DNA from: Epiperipatus broadwayi
Lineage: Eukaryota; Onychophora; Udeonychophora; Euonychophora; Peripatidae
Reading direction: 5' to 3'
DNA length: 64,000 nt
Assembly: GCA_028023455.1 (NCBI GenBank)
Contig: JAQFVV010006736.1
Coordinates: 308,501 to 372,500 of the forward strand
Numbering within the stretch: the first letter of the stretch is position 1; each line of letters begins with the position of its first letter. A model generated the notes under the pieces. It made no database searches. It saw nothing but the letters and a program-made list of their open reading frames with translations, and had not been told where the DNA came from. Of the stretch, positions 14,246 to 28,129 are shown one piece after another. Both the position numbers and the translations under genes were made by a program.

Positions 14246-14444
14246 TCATGATATTGAAATATTGAGCTCATTCACGGCTATCATTACATGATCAATACTA
14301 GGATCATCATTCTCAGGAGGTATGGAGGGATGCTTGAAGTCGTCAAGAAAATAGCATGTTCCGGGAATATCCTTTGGAAACCCATCTGGTAAACAATCTT
14401 TAGAGCGGGGAGTGAAAATAAATCCATCAGTCTTGATGAGCAAC
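14246..14444 (-). CDS. GUCY1A: Soluble guanylate cyclase alpha subunit, last coding exon
   Basis: Soluble guanylate cyclase is a cytosolic alpha/beta heterodimer that makes cGMP from GTP when nitric oxide binds the beta-subunit haem. This exon encodes the end of the alpha catalytic domain. It begins at an AG acceptor (minus strand TATTATTAG, then GTTGCTC) and supplies the last base of a split Ala codon. It then reads LLIKTDGFIFTPRSKDCLP followed by FPKDIPGTCYFLDDF. This is the alpha-type ending (GF-FTPRS...LP..FP..IPG-C-FLD), which differs from beta subunits. About 24 residues follow to a TGA stop; this tail (PPENDDPSIDH...) is acidic and I do not recognise it. Phase and residue alignment match the exon at 39504-39658. 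Confidence 0.9.
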
Positions 14445-17400
14445 CTAATAATAAAAATTCGATATACTTTTATATAAACAACTATAACAATTATCGTGAT
14501 TATGATATATATATATATAGCAAAATTATTCACAGTGTACATTTGTCATGGAAATATTTCAGAAGTCTGAAAAAATGCAACAATGATTAATAATAATTTT
14601 TATTAAAAATCTGATATACATATAGGTAAATAATTTACATACATTTATATCTTTATTTATAGAACGTGAATATGAAAGTAATATATTTTGAAAAATACTA
14701 AAATTAAAGAAAATACATGCATTTACAAAATAAGGCAGAAATAAAAATATTATTTTCCCAGATTAGATTCATAATATTCAGTTGTAACATTTTCATATCA
14801 TTTTCAAAATTTTATTTTATAATATTGTGTAATTTCAAGTCCATATCTTACCTTTTAACTTCTTTTTTATTAATAAAAATTTCAGGTTATGCTGAAACAA
14901 TAGGTAATTGTAATATAACCATTTATTGAAAAAAAAAAAAAAAACCTTTCTTTTATATATATATTAAGTTGCAAATTTCTAATCAGATCATAGCAATATA
15001 TAATCTTTTTCACTTGACGATTATATTTTTTATCTTATGCTGAAATCTATATTCAGTTTCAAATTTCTTACTTTAACTCTTTCACTGATGAAAATACTTC
15101 TATTCTTTCCCTGGTGGCAATTGGATAATCAGTTAACACTTTTTAAAATTAAAACTATATTTTGTATTAGGATTTAATAATTTTAGCATGATTTGACACA
15201 GATATAACATTATAAGTGAAAAACAACCAAAAAATATATTTGATCTTTGAAAATATAGAAAAAAAATAGAGATGATGTGTAATGAGAATAATGAACTTTT
15301 TCCAAATATTGAAAATGTAAAAGAAAGCATGCATAACCATTGAAAAAAAAAGAAAATTAATAAAATATTTCTTGACTGAATTCTGTTTTTAAAATGTGAA
15401 CAAATTAATGTGAAACCTTCATAAATCTATAAATTTAGTTTTAAAATTTAAGATTGTATTTTTAAAATATTATAAATATTATGGACTACCATGATTGAAT
15501 TTGTTAAAATAAAACATTAAAAAAATAGTGTAATCATTTTGTTTTAAAATAATTATTATATAAATATTGTATAAAAATAATCATAAATATTTAACTAAGA
15601 AAAAATTCATTTTTTTTTGCAATATTCTTATTTGGTAAAAAATATTCTTCAAGTAATCTCACAAATGATTCCTAAGACAGAGTTTAACTTCTTCAACAGC
15701 AAACCCCACCTTTGAATTTTGAATAAGAACTAGTGACTCTTTCATTAATATTCCTCTATATATAAACATTTTAGTTTTACAATTAAACCCTTTTTCTAGA
15801 TCATATATTGATAATCTTAACATTATTTACTACAAATGTAAGCTTTCAAGTGGGACATTATAAAAGTGAATATTTAATGGTTGCAAAATACAAAACAAAT
15901 TTCTAAATGGAGTTCTTAGTTATAACTATGGTGCTTGGATAATTGGACATATTTTTTTTTATTCAAATGTTGATAAAACAAAATATTAGATATTTGAATT
16001 TAGGATTAGTTATTATAAAAGTAAACAAAATTTTGAAAATTTAATATATTATTTATTATTATTAAAATTCTAAAAAATATTTTCTTTACAATTTTGACAT
16101 AGCTGATTTTAGTTTACCGAGTAGAAACTGCTTCTGCTTTACCATAACAAACATTGTAAGAGTCTTTTTAAAAATAAATTGTTTTAAAAGAAAATCTCCT
16201 ATTCATGATATAAATTTTTTGTTTAAAATAAATCTTTTATAAAACTATTACATAATAATCTTTATTTTGCAAACAAATTACTGAAAATTCCAATTGATAT
16301 TTAAAAATAGAAATTATTTGATTATTTGACCTTGGGTTACACATTCAACCAATCAGAAATAGTTATTTCTATTGACATCTATTACCATTTTCTCATGTCT
16401 TTGTGACACAAATTAGATTATTATATTTGCATAAAAGGTTCATAAAATACTGACATCTTCAGATTGCTTTTCAACTAATAATTTTAAAATTTGTAAATGT
16501 AAAAATATAACTGTGCATGGTAATATATGCTCAAACCTGCAAAATCTGTGTGAGATTACCACTGTTTTTACCACAAACTGTTAAAGAACCTAACAATCAT
16601 TGGTATGCACTGACCTCTTCAGATGTTTTTTTGAACTAATAAATCAACATTAATTAGTATGACTATTAACTTTTTATACAAAAAGTTTGGCTTTCTTTTT
16701 TTATTATTGTCTTTTTTTATTTTGCATTGATTATTTTATGTTTCTTTTTTAATGTATTATTGTTATTAGTATTTATTAGCACTATTAGCTTTATAGTCCT
16801 AACATCAGCTAAATATTTTAAACCACTCTGGAGAAAGTACTGACTTCTACATTCTAAGCTGAAAATGTTATAAATTGTCAAAATGATATATAATTACAGA
16901 TGTCAATACTGACTTAAATTATTTAATGTAATAATAATAGTAATATTATTTTTGAAATACAAGTGTTATGTACCAATCAGAAGAAAAAATATCACTTAGA
17001 TGATACACAGAAACAACTTCTAAATTATATATTTTTTAAAACAAAATATTATTTTGCAATCAGGATGTTTTCTTTCATAAACAAAATAAAAAAAGTCATA
17101 TTACTGTTGGAAACTGACATTTTCATCTTTGAAAACCATTAAGAAACTGAAATAATATTTAGAAAGTTAAATGGAATCTAACAAACTATATATTTTGAAA
17201 GGAATACAGTTATAATTTTATTTATTGATAGATCTAAAAATCTCACAACAGAAGCTTCCAGAATTTTTATATCTATTGATACTAAAAGCAATTTATTTCA
17301 AATTGAAAAAAACAACAACATTGTTTATTATAATCATTATTTAAGAACAGAAAATCATCATATGACGAGAAGCTATTTTTTAGCAATCATCTGTCAAAGA

Positions 17401-18559
17401 TTATATGTAAAATAATTTCTAAAAACGATTTTTTAAAAAGTTGGCTGGCACTAATTGGCATTGTGATTCTAGAAACAGTTTCTTTAATGCTCGCATTTTC
17501 TAATGCTGAACACTAAACCTTTGTTCAGGAGAATATATGAAATTAAATATTACCATAAGAAATATTAAGGCATATTCAATGCTGTCATTTTGCAGTGGCT
17601 TCTCAATATTTCATGTTACTTTATCATATAAAAAATTGGCCATAATTATTGATAAATATTATTCTTACAAAATACAGTAAAAGTACTTTCAAAGATTTTT
17701 GTTGATTACCTTGTTTATAAACCATAAATAAATTATAACCAAAGAATCAATGCGAATATAAAAAATTAAGAGTCTTGTTGATATGGCTTTTTTTTGATAG
17801 GCAAATGCAAAAAAAAGTATGTGAAAAAAGACATGGTTTATATATTGATCTTATAAATTTTTCCAAATAACCCACACACAATTTAAATCAAGATTCATTT
17901 CAAGGAAATCATATGAAGTGAGCACTTTATCATTAATAACTTTTTATACTCTAAATCCAACTAGATCTCAACAACCTAGATGTTATGGAGTTTCCTCATA
18001 AGTTCAAATTGATTTTGATCATTACTCTTATCTACTTCAGAAATCAACTGTTTCTGATTTAGTAATTATGGACAACACAAAAAAAAACCCAATAGTCTAA
18101 TCTGACCAATTTAAGCATACAATAACATAATAATGATTGTATTTCATAATTGAAATAATGGTAGTAATTTATAAAGATTTGTAACTATCTTTAAAATAAA
18201 AAAAGTCATCTTTCAGTTTAGATGCCTTAAAGGAATGGAGTGTGGCAAATTTCTAATGACCATTCCATACATTCCTGTCATTGCAGCTGTTATTACTATG
18301 TGATTATTCATATAGTATATGAATACAGATGAGTTTCTCATCCACTCACATTATCCAGAGTGATGAGTTTATTGGCTTTATATCTTTGAGATTAAGATAA
18401 AAAACATGATCTTTCTTCTTAGTTGTTTGACAACTCTTAACTGAAATATCAATTGAGTTTTTTTTAAAGGCAAAATAAATGTGTGTATGTATGAGTGAAT
18501 CTTTTTTTCTAATAGATATTTACAATCATGACCAAAAAAATAAATAATGGCCCTTATTT

Positions 18560-21460
18560 TTAGGAGGCTGGAAAGTTGTCAGCTAAGGCAGCAATTGGAA
18601 GCCAAAGGTGGACCCAAGCTGCCATTTGATGATATCCTTTTATTTATATACTTATAACTGCAGATCACTTTTAAGTGAAGGAATATTGAAAGAATTGAAA
18701 GAAGAGTCTAATATTAAATGGGAAATTGTTGGATTTTGGGAATTTAGGTGAATAGGTGAAAAAACAATTGGACTAAAAATGGACATGCATTGTACTGTAA
18801 AGGCACAAACATTGGAAGCACAAGGGGAGTAGGATTCATTATAAATAAAAAGTGAAAAAAGAACACTGGGCAGATTGATAGAAAGAGTGGCAAAATTTGT
18901 TATTTAGATTAGTAGCAGATACCAAATGCAGATAATTCAGATTTATGCTCAACAAATTCTCAGAAATTGATTTTTAAATAGATGTATGGAAGACTTTTGA
19001 TCAGACAAAACAACATTTTAAAACTGTCATAGAGAGTTTAATCATAGAATTTATAAACAATTGAAAAATGAAAGTGCTGTAGGTAAATTTGGTTATGGTG
19101 ATAGAAATAAGAGAAAACTTAGACTTGTAAAGCTTGCAAAAAATAACAAAACAACAATTTTATATTATAAATTCTTTTAAAAAAAAAGTTAAATGAAAAT
19201 TGACATGGAAGCATTAAAATCAATGTACAGCAGAATTGGATAAAATTTTGACTAACAGAAAATGTATATTTCAAGATTGTAATGCCTTTAATAAATTCAA
19301 CCATCAATTAGTGAGATGTAAAGTACATGTTAATGCAAAAATAGAAAGACAAAAATTATTAAGAAAAACAATATTCACAGTTGATGTTCATAATGTTCAG
19401 AAACATTCTAATGTATTTAAATTAGAATTTACAAATCATTTTCAAATATTAACAGATTTTGAAATTGATACAGATTTGAATAAAATCAATAAAAAGATAA
19501 CTGATGTACTTTTACAAACTGCAATTGAGATAGCTAATACAAAAAAATAGTAATTGACTATTAAAATTTCTATTGAGGCAAGATTTATTAAGAAAAGGAG
19601 GAAAAAGATTAAATATCTTGAATTTTGTAAAACAGTGTAGAAAAGAGTTCATAATAATATAAGAAAGTATAATTATAAACTAGCAAGGAAAGCTACAGAA
19701 GAGAATAAATGTCTCAAGAGTGTAATCCAAAATCTTGATATTGGTAGGAAACTTATTTCTGCAATAAGAAAAAAAGGAACTACTACTAAAAAGAGAGATT
19801 ACATCACCAAAAATTATATAGAATAAAGAACAAAAAAAAGTACCTCCTACAATTACTATATCTTCTGAATTACCCAGGATTTTAAATGAAGAAGTGATAC
19901 ATGCTACTAAATTTATGAAGAAAAGAAAAACTCAGTTAATGATGGAATTATAATTGATATTTTGAAAAAAGCAGGTGAAGAAATAGAATGTTTTTGGCAA
20001 AGTTATGTGCCAAATGTCTAAATGATAAAGATGTACTAAATAATTGAAAAATGCAGTATTAATATTAATATTTAAAAAAGGTGGTAAAGAATATATTATA
20101 AGTTATAGACATATCAATATTTTATCAGTTCTATATAAAATTTTACCAATGTAATTACAACTCATGTATATTTTAACCAATCAAAAAAGCAAGCTGGATT
20201 TAAAAGAGGATTTAGCATAGTGGATCATATCAGTTATTGAAAAAAATTATAGAAGGGATCAATGAATATGAGTTGCCATTATGCTTTGAATTTGTAGATT
20301 ATGAAAAAAACATTTGATTCTATAAGAAGTTCTTCTGTAAATAATCATTGGATTATTGGATATATAGATCAAAGATATTGTCATATTTTGAAGAATATTT
20401 ATAAAAATGCAACAGCAACAATAAGATTACATAATAATACTTGGAAGATTAACATTGAGAAGGTTATATGACAGGATGATTCCATATTTTCAAATCTTTT
20501 TACAGCAGTTTTGCAAGAAGTAGTTTCTGGAATAAAATGGGCAACTAAGGAAAAGTAAATGGAAATTATTTAAGTCATTTAAATTTTGAAGATGATGTTT
20601 TTTTTTTTTTTTTTTTTACAAATAATGCGTTAGAGCTTTGGGAAATTTTGCAAAAGTTATGAGATAAAAGTAAGAAAGTAGGACTAAAGGTATGTTAAAA
20701 AGACTAAAATAATGTTAAGTGGATTTTTTCAAAAGAAGAAAATAAAGATTCTTGATGATGAGTTAGAAGTTAATGACTACAAATATCTTGGTCAGATTAT
20801 TACTACGGATAAAAACATAATGGATAAAATTAATCGAAGAATTAAACTTGGTTGCAATGCTTGTGGTAGAAAATCAAAGAATTAAACTTAGTTGCAGTCC
20901 TTGTGGTAGAAATAACTTAATATTAAAAGAAAATATGCTTGTGTTTTGAAAAAGTAAGTTTTTAAAACATGTGTTTTATCAGTTTTTACTAATAAATCTG
21001 AGTCTGACACTTAACAGAAGAGCAATGCAGAGACTTCACACCACTCAATGAAGTATAGAGAGATGCATGTTAAGGATAACAAGAGATAGAAAAAAAAAAT
21101 ATGGGTGAGAGGACAATCAGGTATCACTGACATTCTTGAAAGAATTAAGAGATTGAAGTGGAGTTGGGATGGATATAGTGCTAGAAGAAATGATAATAGA
21201 TGGATAGTTGAAATCTTAAAAGGAGATTCCAAGAGATTGTAAAAGATCTAGAAAGGGACATCATATGACATGGATGGATGGGGGTGGTATGGAGGGGGTG
21301 GTATGGATAAGAGAGGCTAGAGATAGGAGAATGTGGATTGAACATGGAAAGTCCTTCATCCTGCAGTGAATCGATAAAGGTTGAAAGTGATGACTATAAA
21401 GTAAATATATATATTGTAAACCTATTATAGTTATGCTTTCTAATACAATGTTTATTTTCA
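18560..21460 (+). pseudogene. Non-LTR retrotransposon (LINE, RTE-like), longest copy, inactive
   Basis: Domain order is endonuclease then reverse transcriptase. Endonuclease remnants run from about 18650 to 19260, with ..RSLL.., G-T-N-I-G-S-T-R-G-V-G-F-I-I-N-K and IQIYAPTSSE-like blocks and a FILTN end. A linker with a 104-codon open stretch (19236-19550) follows. The reverse transcriptase includes GGKEYIISYRHINILSVLYK (about 20080-20140), QAGFKRGFS, FVDYEKTFDSI (family KAFD box) and a VNDYKYLGQII block (about 20770-20800). The 3' end has a DNRW.VEIL..dpKRL block and a WIEHGKSF block (about 21190-21360), as in elements annotated as craniofacial-development-protein-2-like. It has many stops, frameshifts, a poly(T) run at 20599-20617 and a partial 40-bp duplication at 20860-20920. 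Clade is by resemblance only. Confidence 0.75.
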
Positions 21461-22127
21461 ATTTAAGCTATTATATTCCTAATCGCATTTAAATATCACA
21501 AAATGATTTCCTCTCGCAATTCAAAATAACCCAAAGTAGAATAAAGTTTAAGCTACGGTAATTTAGAAACGATTGCTTTCACTGATTTCTCAAAATAAAA
21601 ACATTTATGAAATATTTTTGAGATTTATATGTCAGAGATTATTAATAAAAGTTGTTTTTAATAATCATTCACTCTTCTTATCTACGTTGGAATGCAAAAA
21701 ACTTCTCAAGCAATTCTACTTCAAAACAAAATTAAAATATTTTATTTATTTATTTAAATTTTTTACGCATAATATTTTTAAACTTTTAATCTTTTAAGTA
21801 AGTTTTTAAATAAACACAACAAAAGTTGATATTTTCTTTTTTAATTAAAGATTACAATTTTAAAAACATTAATTCTGTTAAATAATTGTGAATAAAATGT
21901 ATTCATTATTATTTTTAAGTAAGTCCTACTTATCATTTTCTGGCCACATAAAAGCTATTGACATCTATTAATTAACACGATTAATTCCAATCATAGTTGA
22001 CATTTTAGACAGAATTGAATTATAAGCACAAACACTTACTTATTTGTCTATACTCTATGTTAGTTTCAAAATTAGTGGAATTTTTAAAGAATATATTGAC
22101 ATATAAGGTTATTTCATGTAAACTTAA

Positions 22128-22920
22128 GTAACTATATATAAATGAGATATTTATTTTATATAGCGCTATGTTTTATAAACTGTAATAGTAATTAATCAGC
22201 CTTTAAGCTAATGCACATGTGCTTTGTGGATTTGTAACTATAAATGAATACTCTCACTTCCAAACACAAGATAAAGTCTTTGTGAAAAGAAAGAATGAAT
22301 CTATCTATCCTTTTGACCCAAATGCATGTGCATTATCTTAATGGCTCATTATTACTATTACAGTTTATAAAACATATCGCTATATAAAATAAATATCTCA
22401 TTTACATATGTTTAATTTCAAATAAGAATGACGTATCATAAATTCTAGAAAATTTTGCAAGCATCATTCATTCAGGCATAATAAAAGTAATTTCAAGTGA
22501 TTGCTTTACATCTTCATGCTCTCATTCCCAAATGCTTAAGATTTGCCCATACATAAACATTTGGATCAAAATAATACATGGATTCATTTTATCTTTTCAC
22601 AAAGACTTTATCTTGTGTTTGGAAGTGAGAGTATTCATTTATAATTGAAAATCCACAAAGCACATGTGCATTAACTTAATGGCTGATTATTACTATTACA
22701 GTTTGTAAAACATAGCACTATATAAAATAAATATCTCATTTACATATGTTTAATTTCAAATAAGAATGACATATCGTAAATTCTAGAAAATTTCGCATCA
22801 TTCATTCAGGCATAGTAAACTTAATTTAAAGTGATCGCTTAATATCTTCATGCTCTCATTCCCAAATGATTAAGATTGCCCACACATAAACATTTGGGTC
22901 AAAAGGATAGATATATATGC
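22128..22920. repeat. Palindromic repeat cluster
   Basis: Block P at 22128-22232 (ATAAATGAGATATTTATTTT..., ending CACATGTGCTTTGTGG) is found reverse complemented at 22651-22745, and most of it again in that orientation at 22327-22415. Block Q (GAATACTCTCACTTCCAAAC, 22247-22300) is reverse complemented at 22590-22640. A third block, ATGCTCTCATTCCCAAATG, occurs directly repeated at 22511 and 22852. The whole is a compound inverted/direct repeat with no coding potential. It has a distant relative at 1680-1890. I could not find a hammerhead core or terminal target duplications here. Confidence 0.7.
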
Positions 22921-23499
22921 AAACAAATGCTGATAATATCATAAATATAATTGTATTGCAGTGAATATTTTGATTTAAAGTAATGTAGTTTGAATTATAA
23001 ATCTTATTTTTTGAAGAATCAATTTACCATTTTTAAGGTTGAAATCACATGTACATATGTGTATTCCACATATTACCATTATACATTTATAGTGCAACAT
23101 TATCAAGAAGTTTCTTATGATTCGTAAATTTAACCTTAAATTATTGTAAACAAGAATTACACCACATGGACTTGTGCTAGTATAAAGTAAGATAAATCTA
23201 AGATCTTAATTTTAGCAATATTTTCCTAAAATATCATTTTTGGTAAACAAGATTTACTGAACTGAAACTAGTACTAGGTCCTTAGGGATCTGTAGTGGTC
23301 AAGCTTAGCTACAAAGATCCTAGTAAATGGTTAAAACAAAAGTTTAAATAATTTTCATAAATTAAAATCTAAAAATTTGAATAAGTGCTAATGGATTTAC
23401 TAGCAGTAAACAATCTTATTGACAATAATATAATCAAATCACAAAATCATATAGACTATATTTTCTAGATTAGATATATACTTTACAATTTTAAAGAAG

Positions 23500-24850
23500 C
23501 CTTTCCACCAATCTCCATTAAAATTGTTATTTTGACATGGTAGAGTAGAAGGGCATTGCTTTGCCATTTGTCTACAAGATGGTGATCCCTAGCCCTGTCC
23601 TACATCCCTAATAGCACATAATCATCATCATCATGGGGACAGAAGACATTCTAACCAATAGTCAGCCACAAGAAGAAAACACCCTGAACCATGCCACCTA
23701 TGCAGAGTTTGAGAGAGCCACCACACCCCATCATCTGATGTGTCTGAGACACAAGCTGCTAAAAAATAGGTAACTATTCAAGGACAACAAACTTCTAGCA
23801 AGTTTCTTAATCTTTAAACTTTCATCTTAAAAGCTAGCTTGATGTAAAACTGAATGTTCAGACCTAATTCTCTAAACTATTATCTAAAGTAAAATATAAA
23901 GTTTGTACAAATCTGACTTGAAATTAAATCTGTAAACTTTCATTAAATTATTGTAAATGTAAACAATTGTAGCCAAATTTATTTCAATTTCTTTTCACTG
24001 CTGTTTTGGCTATATATGTATTTTGTTTTACTTTATTTCTTTAAAATTTATATATGTTATAATATGCCAAATCTTTCAAAGCAGTGAAAATTTTAACTGT
24101 TAAAAGATTTAATGAAGATAAGATAAGCGATATCTTCAATTTTAATATATTTCTAAAATACTTATTTTATTGCACACCCACTGGATTGAAATCCTATATA
24201 TTGAATAATAACTCATCTCTACATATTCATTATTATTAGTTGATTCAATTTATATACTATTAAGTATCTATTATGATTTGCATGAAGATAGTTATAATCT
24301 ATGACTTTAAATATATATTTTATTAAAGAGAAAGATTACCCAGGGGATAAATAAAAGTATATTTATTAATATATCGTTAACTGCCAGTTAAATGTACTTT
24401 CATCTCCCTAGTAAAAACTAATTCGAGATGCAGATTGAGGATATTAAGCTAGATTAATAATTTAGACCATTAATATAACATGATTATGTTGCTTAACTTA
24501 AGAACTGGTTTCTATTGGTTATGCAGATAGTGTCTATCTGTTTTAGGTACCATAATTTTAAGAATACATATTTGTATTTGTTTTATGTATTGTGGAAGTG
24601 TTTTTACATTGTACATAACATCTTGCTGCATCTTTTTATTGGCTCATTGTGAAGGCCACCCCTATCACTTATTTCAGGTAAGAGCATCAAACATGTTACT
24701 GGAGCAAGAGCCAGGACTCTAAAGTGGCCTATCAGAGTTTCCCCAAACTACAAATGTTCATCATTAGTAGCAAGTCGTTTAATCCTAGAGTGCTATGCGC
24801 ATTCAATGTGAAAGCCCATGAATAATTACCCATCCACACTGTGAAATATA
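23500..24850. other. Unclassified segment of higher G+C
   Basis: Parts of this stretch (23530-23760 and 24640-24840) are visibly less A+T-rich than their surroundings, with words such as CCAGGACTCTAAAGTGGCC. This is typical of remnants of repeats, but I recognise neither a protein nor a copy elsewhere in the window. A short (ATC)n lies at about 23621-23635. The part between is plain A+T-rich DNA. Confidence 0.35.
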
Positions 24851-24856
24851 TATATT

Positions 24857-26610
24857 GTACTGAAGTACATTGTTATTGAATTGTAGTGGTATTTAAAAAT
24901 AGTAATATCTCATAAACTTCGTCTTTTTAAAAAAATAAAGTGGGAATAAAAGTTAAAAGTTGAAAGAAAAATTAAAAAACTAAAGAGTAGGGTAGGGGGA
25001 GGGGTTATTAAAGAAAATAAATAATAAATGCTTTAAAAGAGGGTGGGATTTTTTTTATTTTAAAGAAGAAAAAAAATCGATTTTATAAATAAAATGATTT
25101 AATATTATTTTGATTAGTTTGTAATAAAAGAAAAAAATAATAATAAAGAGAATTTCATTTTGTTTTATAATAAAACAATTAAATGTGTGTGTGTATGTGT
25201 AAAAGTTTTGAAGAAAAAATAGAAGCCCAATCAGAGCGAAGTAAAGGACAGTAATTTCATGAGACAATAGATGCTGGAGATAACAAAAGTTTTCCATTGT
25301 TAAGACATTTTAAAAACTTTCAACATTCCATTTTATTTCGAATATTTTAAAAACATTTAAAAATATTTCTTGAAGTTACAGATATAACAATTATATAAAT
25401 TGTTATGTCTACCGAAATGATGCAGTGTTAAATTATCGTATTGTACAATTGGCTGAAAACTTCACTGCAGAAACATCAGCAGGAAGTTTGGCTGGTAAAT
25501 CATGGTCAAGTAAAGCAATAAAATGCTGGAGTGTCGATGCAGAGAAAATCCATGAAAGTTGTATGATATCATGGAGTCAAGGAATGTTTGCTTGAAGTTA
25601 GCACTAACCAGTAATAAATAATTTTTAGAGAAACTACATTGTGCTGTGTATGTCATTTTGAACTTTCCAAATCCTAGGTAACTTTTGATTTTAGTATTCT
25701 CTCATTCTTGATTTCCTGTCAAAATAAATAAAAAATAAACTGTGATAAATAAAACTTTAAATGTTACAAAATAATATTTAGGAAGTATAAATGATATTGG
25801 CTTCTGTATTTAATTATATTTAAAGACATTGTGTGTACGTATGGTTGTATCTTAATCTAATATGTCAAGTATATTTTATTTAATATAATTTATTAAAATA
25901 TTTATTTAAAATGAAAAGAGTATTAAGAGTAATATAATATATTAAAATATTTATTTAAAATGAAAAGAATATGTGTGTTTAACTTATAAAGCAAAATGAT
26001 TGTCTTTTGTTTTTTTTTTTTTCTTAAGAAAAGGAAATACTTAAAATGTCATTTAAATATTTACGTTTATATTTTGAATACACACATTTATGTTGAACAA
26101 TATTTTAATAAGATGGGAATGGAGAGATTTAATTATTAACAAGAAATAATTAAGTTAAAATTAAAAGAATAGAGAAACTATATTTTTTAAAAGTAATGAT
26201 TTGTTGTTAAAGACGTTAATGTTTTCTCATTCAATAAATTATCATTATTATTGAGATAGGATTATTAGAAAGGGCAGAATTTTATTTTCTTAAAAGGTAG
26301 TTACAATCCGATGAGCTAGTTGGAGGCTTCAGGTACTGGATTTAGTGCTAATTAGATAAACATGTTGATTACAAATGTAGTTAACAGGTGTGAAAAGGGT
26401 TTACCTTAAAAATAAATAAAGTGTTTATTTGGTTGGTATTTGTCCAGTAGTCGAGTGTTTACGTTATTGGTAGTTTGCTGCCAATGATATTTTGCACTTT
26501 ACTTAAGGACCATATACCTTTAAAGTCTGGATAATAAGGAAGATAGAGTATTAGTTTTTTTTTCCTCTTCATCGTTACTAGTTATTATAGATAAATAAGT
26601 TGGACCTTTA
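24857..26610 (+). repeat. 5' LTR of the gypsy-type element
   Basis: About 1.75 kb, matching 30884-32656 nearly base for base, with scattered substitutions and short indels. Matching starts at the ACTGAAGTACATTG word (24859 and 30889). The LTR contains a (GT)n tract (25186-25200) and an internal partial duplication around 25880-25970 (TTTATTTAAAATGAAAAGAG twice). It ends in an ATTATAGATAAA region just before the primer-binding area. The short open frames in it are not genes. Confidence 0.85.
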
Positions 26611-26900
26611 TTTTGGCGCATCAACATGGCCCAAAATTAGAAGTTTCAAGTGGTAGAACCAACATAAGTTGTGGTTGGATGTTTATTTGGCATATTAATG
26701 TGGCCTGAAACAAGTCATTTCAAATGGTAAGACCAACATAAGTTGTAGTTGGACGTTTTTGAGGTGGGATGGTCAAAGTTAGCCATTAATAATATAGGTG
26801 ACAGTTAGTGAGAAAGAAGTTAGAAGGTGTGATAGTGATGTTTTTTTTTTTTTAGAGAGAACTGGTTAGATTAGTACAACTAGTAAACAGTGATTTTTAT
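26611..26900 (+). other. Primer-binding region and leader with an internal duplication
   Basis: Immediately after the 5' LTR the sequence reads TTTTGGCGCATCAACATGG. A TGG-initial word at this place is where a tRNA primer-binding site of a gypsy-type element is expected. The next part is a diverged tandem duplication with period about 84 bases: TTGGCGCATCAACATGGCC (26613) and TTGGCATATTAATGTGGCC (26697). Each copy is followed by an AACATAAGTTGT(G/A)GTTGGA block. Which tRNA would prime it is not clear. Confidence 0.5.
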
Positions 26901-26919
26901 ATGACATTATATAATGTGG

Positions 26920-27640
26920 AGGCATAATCCTTAGAAAAGGAAAAAGGGACACTCTGGATGAATGAGGATAGATGAGCAGGAGGTGTAAAAATAGAACTTC
27001 AAGAGGGCTAAGTTTGATTGTACATATGTTTTGAGATAAAGAAAAGAATTTTACTCTTTAAATGAAATTATATCAATTATTGGTGAAATGGAAATAGTGA
27101 ACCGGGTTATGAAAATAAAGACTTTCTCAGGAAACTAAGGGGAAATACCAAATGGACATTTAGAGAGTGTAGAGCAGTTTTTCTCATGTAATGAGTAACT
27201 AAGGTTAATATAGCCATTAGTTATATACAGGATGAGGCTGAAGTTTGGTGGGACACAATGGGAGTAAACCAACACAAGCTTTGAGGAGTACAAATGAACA
27301 TTGCTGTCAATCTATTGGGGGGAGGAACTTCAGGAAATGATTAAGCATCAGGCAGAAGAGGATAAATGGAGGATAGGGGAATTATTGAGCACATTCTTTT
27401 GTAGACAAGTAGCTAAATTGAGAATGGTTATAGCATACAAGTTGTCTGAACAGCAAATTTTGCATATAGTAAGGTGAGGTTTTCCAGAGGATATTCAAAA
27501 GATAATAATGGTAAAGGATACTATAAAACAGACTAGAGAGATACTTATGATATTGGATAGTAGTAGACAATATGAGAAAAGTTGGAGTAAAGAAGGGAAT
27601 GCCAAGAATACTTGTGTGCAACTAGCAAACTTGATACAAA
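26920..27640 (+). pseudogene. gag-like region of the gypsy-type element
   Basis: This segment lies between leader and protease. It is read in pieces, because stops and frameshifts interrupt it. Parts such as EEYK.TLLSIYWGEELQEMI, then FCRQVAKLRMVIAYKLSEQQ (about 27280-27460), have the alpha-helical character of gypsy capsid, and the capsid is expected just here. The last part continues into the frame that starts at 27508. I see no CCHC zinc knuckle before the protease. Gag would form the intracellular particle in which reverse transcription takes place. Confidence 0.6.
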
Positions 27641-28125
27641 ATGAGGAGGAGTTGACAATGGCATCTCATTCATGCCCAAAAATAGAAATGAAAATCAAAG
27701 GAAGAACTATAAATGTGCTGTTTCACTCAGGAAGTCAGGTATCAGTGATTTCACAGAAAACTTTTGATGAACTATGTCGCAGCAATGTGCAAATCAAAAC
27801 CTTGCCACTAAAGAATGTATACATAATGTTGGCAAATGGAAAAAACACCAAGTTGGCATTGGAACAGGCTTGGATAAGTGTGAATATAGCAGGAAAGGTA
27901 TATAACCATGTTATGTTGATTTTAGAGGAACTGATACATGATGTTATCCTGGGTTCAGATTTCGTGGATGAAGTTGGATGTGTGTTAGATTATGAGAAAC
28001 AACAGGTGAGAATTAGCCAGATGGAAATCCCATTTGATGTGTGTGAGATAAATAATGTTAATGCAGAGTGTGATGTAGAAAGTGCAGGAATAGAAATAGA
28101 GGAAAATGTGATGGCTGATGTGTGA
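27640..28125 (+). pseudogene. Retropepsin-like protease with catalytic Asp replaced by His
   Basis: This is the C-terminal three quarters of a 205-codon open stretch that starts upstream (27508). The order is IEMKIKGR, NVLFHSGSQVSVISQKTFDE, MLANGK and VILGSDFVDEVGCVLDYEKQ. The last matches the ILG-x-DFL...G..IDY module of gypsy retropepsins. The active-site triplet D-(S/T)-G instead reads H-S-G, the His codon (CAC) at 27724-27726. In known retropepsins that Asp is essential, so this copy should be inactive even though its frame is open. The enzyme would cleave the Gag-Pol polyprotein. Confidence 0.8.
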
Positions 28126-28129
28126 GGAA

